A stretch of DNA of 64,000 nucleotides from UBA7957 sp965222695 (GTDB lineage: Bacteria; Pseudomonadota; Gammaproteobacteria; Granulosicoccales; Granulosicoccaceae): contig OZ244967.1 of NCBI GenBank assembly GCA_965222695.1, positions 1,674,001 through 1,738,000 of the forward strand. Direction: 5' to 3'. Shown here piece by piece: positions 61,088-64,000 of this stretch (its first letter is position 1; every line of letters starts with the position of its first letter). The translations under genes and the position numbers were made by a program. The notes under the pieces were generated by a model. That model was not told where the DNA came from and ran no database searches. It saw only the letters and a list, made by a program, of their open reading frames with translations.

Positions 61088-63490
61088 ATGAACGGTATCC
61101 GACGCACGATTGCCCGGTACACTTTACAAAATCATAGCATTTCGTTGCTAATACTTCTGGCAATAACGGCTTTTTTTGCATATGGCCTAAAAAATGTAGA
61201 GCTACGCACTATATTCACCGATCTTTTACCTAAAAATCACGTCTTTGTTCAAACATTTAAAGATCATCCGAATTTTGGCAATCCATTGACAGTCACACTC
61301 ATGCTTAAACACAAGCATGGAGATATCTACAATCCACAAACACTTGAAAAAGTGTGGAATATTACAAGAGACATAGATCTTACGCCCGCCGTTGACCATG
61401 ATCAGGTTCTTTCTGTAGCCACCGAGAAAGCTCGCTATGCAGAGGCGACCCCGTATGGAATAGACTCGAAGCCGTTAATGGATGACCACCCCCCCCGTGA
61501 TGAGTCAGAAATCGCGGAGTTTCGCAGCAGAGTTGAAAAGTCGTCAGCTGCCAGAAATTTTCTAATTTCAAAAGACAGCAGTTCAACAATCATTCAAGCA
61601 ACGTTCATCGAAAGAATACTGGACTACGGAGAAAGTTTTGCACACATTCAGGCTCTAGTTGAAGAAAACCAAGATGCATCACACGACGTGTATTTGGCAG
61701 GTCAGCCGGCATTGACAGGTTGGGTGTATCACTATCAACAAGATATGTTTTTTATTTTTTCCATTACGGTATTGGCTTTACTTACTTCCTTGGTCGTCTA
61801 TATGCGTAATATAGCGGGGGTTGTCACGCCTGTCGTCACCAGTACCGTGGCTGCAATATGGGGGTTCGGTTTCGTCGGGTGGCTGAGAATTCCTATCGAA
61901 CCCCTTATACTGGTTGTCCCCTTACTTTTGGTGGCACGCTCGTTTAGTCACACCGTTCAATTTATCGAGCGGTATTACGAAGTGCAATTTCATCTAGAGA
62001 ATCGAAAAAAGGCGGCTGAAATTGCTTTGAGCGTTATGATGGCACCGGGAATACTCGGTATACTGACCGATGCCGCCGGACTATTCCTTATCGCTCTTGC
62101 GCCAATTCCCGCAATGGAACGATTTGCGCTATTTTGTGGATTTTGGGCATTTATTCTTATACCGGCGAACCTCTTTCTTGCGCCACTGCTGCTAATTTTA
62201 CTGCCCACACCGAAAAATATTCGTCAGATACTAGGCCGGGATGAAGTAAGCTCAACCCATGCCAGGTTGAAGGCTTTACTTGATCGCATCTCTAACCTTT
62301 CGCATGGTAAATCAGCTTATTTTACCACTGGTATAGTTGCCATACTGTTTTCGGCAGCGCTTTACCTTATGTTTCAAGTGCAGCTTGGACATCCCGTTGA
62401 AGGAAGCAACCTTCTTTACCAAGATTCAGAATTCAATACTGCGGTTTCTGAGATCAATAAAAATTTCCCCGGACTGAACACGCTGGAAGTGATCTTCGAA
62501 GCAAATGAGCCGACGAATCAACAACGAGTGGCAAAACAGGCAGAAACGGTGCTGACCATGCATAAGCTGCAGTATTTGCTGGAGCAATCCGAATCACCAC
62601 CCAGAGCAACCCTTTCTTTTGCAGATTATTTACCGGAAGCGAATCGCCTGTTTAGCGGAGGCAACCCAAAGTGGGCTCCGCTCGATCCAACAGAGCAGGC
62701 GGTTAGCGCAGCTGCGAACGCAGTTATGGTTGGAACCAGCCCTAAATCTTTTCTTCATGTCACAGACTTCGAACAACAACACGCCACTGTGTCGCTTTGG
62801 TACAAGAACAATAAGCAAGAAACGATTGATCAGGCACTGCACGATACCAGGCGTGCTTTGGAGGTCATTGGCGAGAATCATGAAGCTTTCACCATACGGC
62901 TTGGATCAGGCATTATTGCCCTGCAACAATCTATTAACGATACAGTTGACTATTATCAGTGGGTAATACTTGGCTTTTTGAATCTAGTTGTATTAATTAC
63001 TTGCAGTATCGCCTATCGCTCTCTTACTGCGGGGGTTCTGTTGCTGATACCTGTAAATATGGCGAACACTTTTTTAATCGCTTTATTGGTGATAATGGAA
63101 ATCGGGCTGGATGTTAACACCTTACCTATTACAGCCATAGGCATTGGGGTTGGAATTGACTATGGAATTTACCTTTTAAGCCGTATCTGTGAAGAATACC
63201 AAAGCACTTACAGTTACGACGATGCCATTCGCGCTTCGATAAAAACCACTGGAAAAGCTATTTTTTTTACCGCCTTAATAGTACTTATCGGCATTCTTCC
63301 CTGGTATTTTCTTTCCGAGTTGAAGTTTCTTGCTGATATGGGATTGATGCTGGTTTTGGTCATGCTTATAAACATGTTGATTGCGCTAATTGTTCTGCCA
63401 CTTCTGGTATGGCTGAGCAAACCAAAATTTGTGCGTTCAAAAAGACTGCTGCTTGGTGAAAGCATCGATATTAGATCGTTTACGGCATAG
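61088..63490 (+). CDS. RND superfamily exporter (MMPL type), second copy
   Basis: An 800-residue inner-membrane transporter with the two-repeat RND layout and the GIGVGIDYGIYLLSR motif in the second half. It is a paralogue of the protein at 12184-14544. The Shine-Dalgarno is weak. A DUF1329 gene follows after 66 bp. The pairing of RND and DUF1329 repeats the first operon, but no YCF48 or DUF1302 gene is seen before the window ends. It probably handles a different hydrophobic substrate under control of the divergent LuxR-type regulator. Confidence 0.92.
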   Translation: MNGIRRTIARYTLQNHSISLLILLAITAFFAYGLKNVELRTIFTDLLPKNHVFVQTFKDHPNFGNPLTVTLMLKHKHGDIYNPQTLEKVWNITRDIDLTPAVDHDQVLSVATEKARYAEATPYGIDSKPLMDDHPPRDESEIAEFRSRVEKSSAARNFLISKDSSSTIIQATFIERILDYGESFAHIQALVEENQDASHDVYLAGQPALTGWVYHYQQDMFFIFSITVLALLTSLVVYMRNIAGVVTPVVTSTVAAIWGFGFVGWLRIPIEPLILVVPLLLVARSFSHTVQFIERYYEVQFHLENRKKAAEIALSVMMAPGILGILTDAAGLFLIALAPIPAMERFALFCGFWAFILIPANLFLAPLLLILLPTPKNIRQILGRDEVSSTHARLKALLDRISNLSHGKSAYFTTGIVAILFSAALYLMFQVQLGHPVEGSNLLYQDSEFNTAVSEINKNFPGLNTLEVIFEANEPTNQQRVAKQAETVLTMHKLQYLLEQSESPPRATLSFADYLPEANRLFSGGNPKWAPLDPTEQAVSAAANAVMVGTSPKSFLHVTDFEQQHATVSLWYKNNKQETIDQALHDTRRALEVIGENHEAFTIRLGSGIIALQQSINDTVDYYQWVILGFLNLVVLITCSIAYRSLTAGVLLLIPVNMANTFLIALLVIMEIGLDVNTLPITAIGIGVGIDYGIYLLSRICEEYQSTYSYDDAIRASIKTTGKAIFFTALIVLIGILPWYFLSELKFLADMGLMLVLVMLINMLIALIVLPLLVWLSKPKFVRSKRLLLGESIDIRSFTA

Positions 63491-63556
63491 GGGGCCTCAC
63501 TTGAGGTAGTAAATTTATGGATACGGCTAGCAATAGATAAATTTAGGAGATCAGTT

Positions 63557-64000
63557 ATGCATATAAGAAAATATCATACAGATTACACCAGACGAAAGTT
63601 TTTAAAAAATACAGCTCTGGGAGCAACGGCCGGAATATTGACACCGCTTTGGCCATTAATTGCCAACGGGCAAGACACCGCGAAAGCCTACCCGGAAGAG
63701 CTATTGTCAATTGAAGCTTATACAAAGGGCAAGGTTAAGCCTGGAGATACCATCACTGCCGACAATATCGATGTCGTGAAAGAACTACTAGACCCTATCG
63801 CCTATCAGCAAGTTAAAAATATGGGGCGTCGAATCCACATCGTTGAATCCACAACCGATGTTTCAACACTGTATCCATACGAGTATCTGGAAGCCACTCT
63901 TAAAAATAAAGGCAAGGCTAAGTTTGATGCTAAGGGCAATGTCGTTAATGAGGATGGTAAACCATGGATTGGAGGAAACCCTTTTCCCGATGCAAGTAAT
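63557..64000 (+). CDS. DUF1329 protein with Tat signal, second copy (cut by window edge)
   Basis: The first 148 codons are present; the gene continues past 64000. TAGGAGA lies 6 bp before the ATG. The N-terminus has a twin-arginine motif (TRRKFLKNTAL) and a hydrophobic stretch ending near ...PLIANGQD. DUF1329-like features follow, with the family GNPFPDA segment at the window edge. The first copy at 15720-17090 uses a plain Sec signal, so the two are exported by different routes. It forms an operon with the RND exporter gene. Confidence 0.8.
   Translation, partial: MHIRKYHTDYTRRKFLKNTALGATAGILTPLWPLIANGQDTAKAYPEELLSIEAYTKGKVKPGDTITADNIDVVKELLDPIAYQQVKNMGRRIHIVESTTDVSTLYPYEYLEATLKNKGKAKFDAKGNVVNEDGKPWIGGNPFPDASN

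Noticed and set aside
1..64000. CRISPR arrays, tRNA or rRNA genes and intact transposases
   Set aside because: No regularly spaced repeat array, no cloverleaf or rRNA-like stretch and no transposase-like protein was seen on either strand. A tRNA scan could still find one I missed.

Overview
The window looks like the chromosome of a gammaproteobacterium, probably marine and respiratory. I infer this from the DUF1302/DUF1329/YCF48/RND gene set, the sigma54-type regulation and the many c-type cytochromes; no rRNA or taxonomic marker gene is present, so the assignment is soft. I found no tRNA, rRNA, CRISPR array or intact transposase.

Layout. (1) 1-5752, minus: membrane-fusion protein, AcrB-type RND pump with an unusual basic tail, a small Pro/Tyr-rich secreted protein and the start of a ParA-like ATPase. 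(2) 6410-22118: a small coiled-coil gene, then a minus-strand run of nine genes. It holds a trans-envelope set (DUF1302, DUF1329, YCF48 propeller, RND/MMPL), an MFS carrier, a beta-lactamase-fold serine hydrolase, a C45 N-acyl-amide hydrolase/acyltransferase and an acyl-CoA ligase. Next to it lie a Tat-exported class III aminotransferase and an AraC-type regulator. I read this as an uptake and breakdown module for an N-acylated or otherwise hydrophobic amide or ester. (3) 22592-23848: an FHA-like protein with two carboxypeptidase-regulatory-like repeats.

(4) 23925-43446 is the most unusual block. A minus-strand operon encodes a HEAT-repeat protein, a cupredoxin-like periplasmic protein, a 38-residue membrane peptide, a double-USP protein with five PCP_red-like repeats, a NirJ/AhbC-like radical SAM protein with about four more such repeats, a protoporphyrinogen-oxidase-like flavoprotein, a small membrane protein, a Cache/PAS histidine kinase and an NtrC-type regulator. 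A divergent plus-strand operon encodes two tiny membrane proteins, a CydA-like 13-helix protein without CydB, a diheme cytochrome c, and a triheme cytochrome c fused to an ethylbenzene-dehydrogenase-type heme domain. The 507-bp gap between the operons carries two divergent -24/-12 promoters and three TTGAAC-N5-GTTCAA-type dyads. This looks like a self-regulated electron-transfer complex with its own heme-modification and assembly factors.

(5) 43713-51566: an XRE-like regulator, an oligopeptide-type ABC transporter and a second serine hydrolase, bounded by related inverted and direct repeats; possibly an inserted cassette. (6) 51852-57512: two diheme peroxidases, a Rieske protein and an AioA-like molybdoenzyme. 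This is the gene set of the dissimilatory iodate reductase (idr) locus. It has its own candidate -24/-12 promoter, one degenerate copy of the block-4 dyad and a clear terminator. (7) 57835-64000: a MalT-like LuxR regulator, a second RND/MMPL exporter and a second, truncated DUF1329 gene.

Working model (inference): the block-4 kinase/regulator pair drives both the CydA-like cytochrome complex and the iodate reductase, and the complex may carry quinol electrons to the periplasm for iodate reduction.
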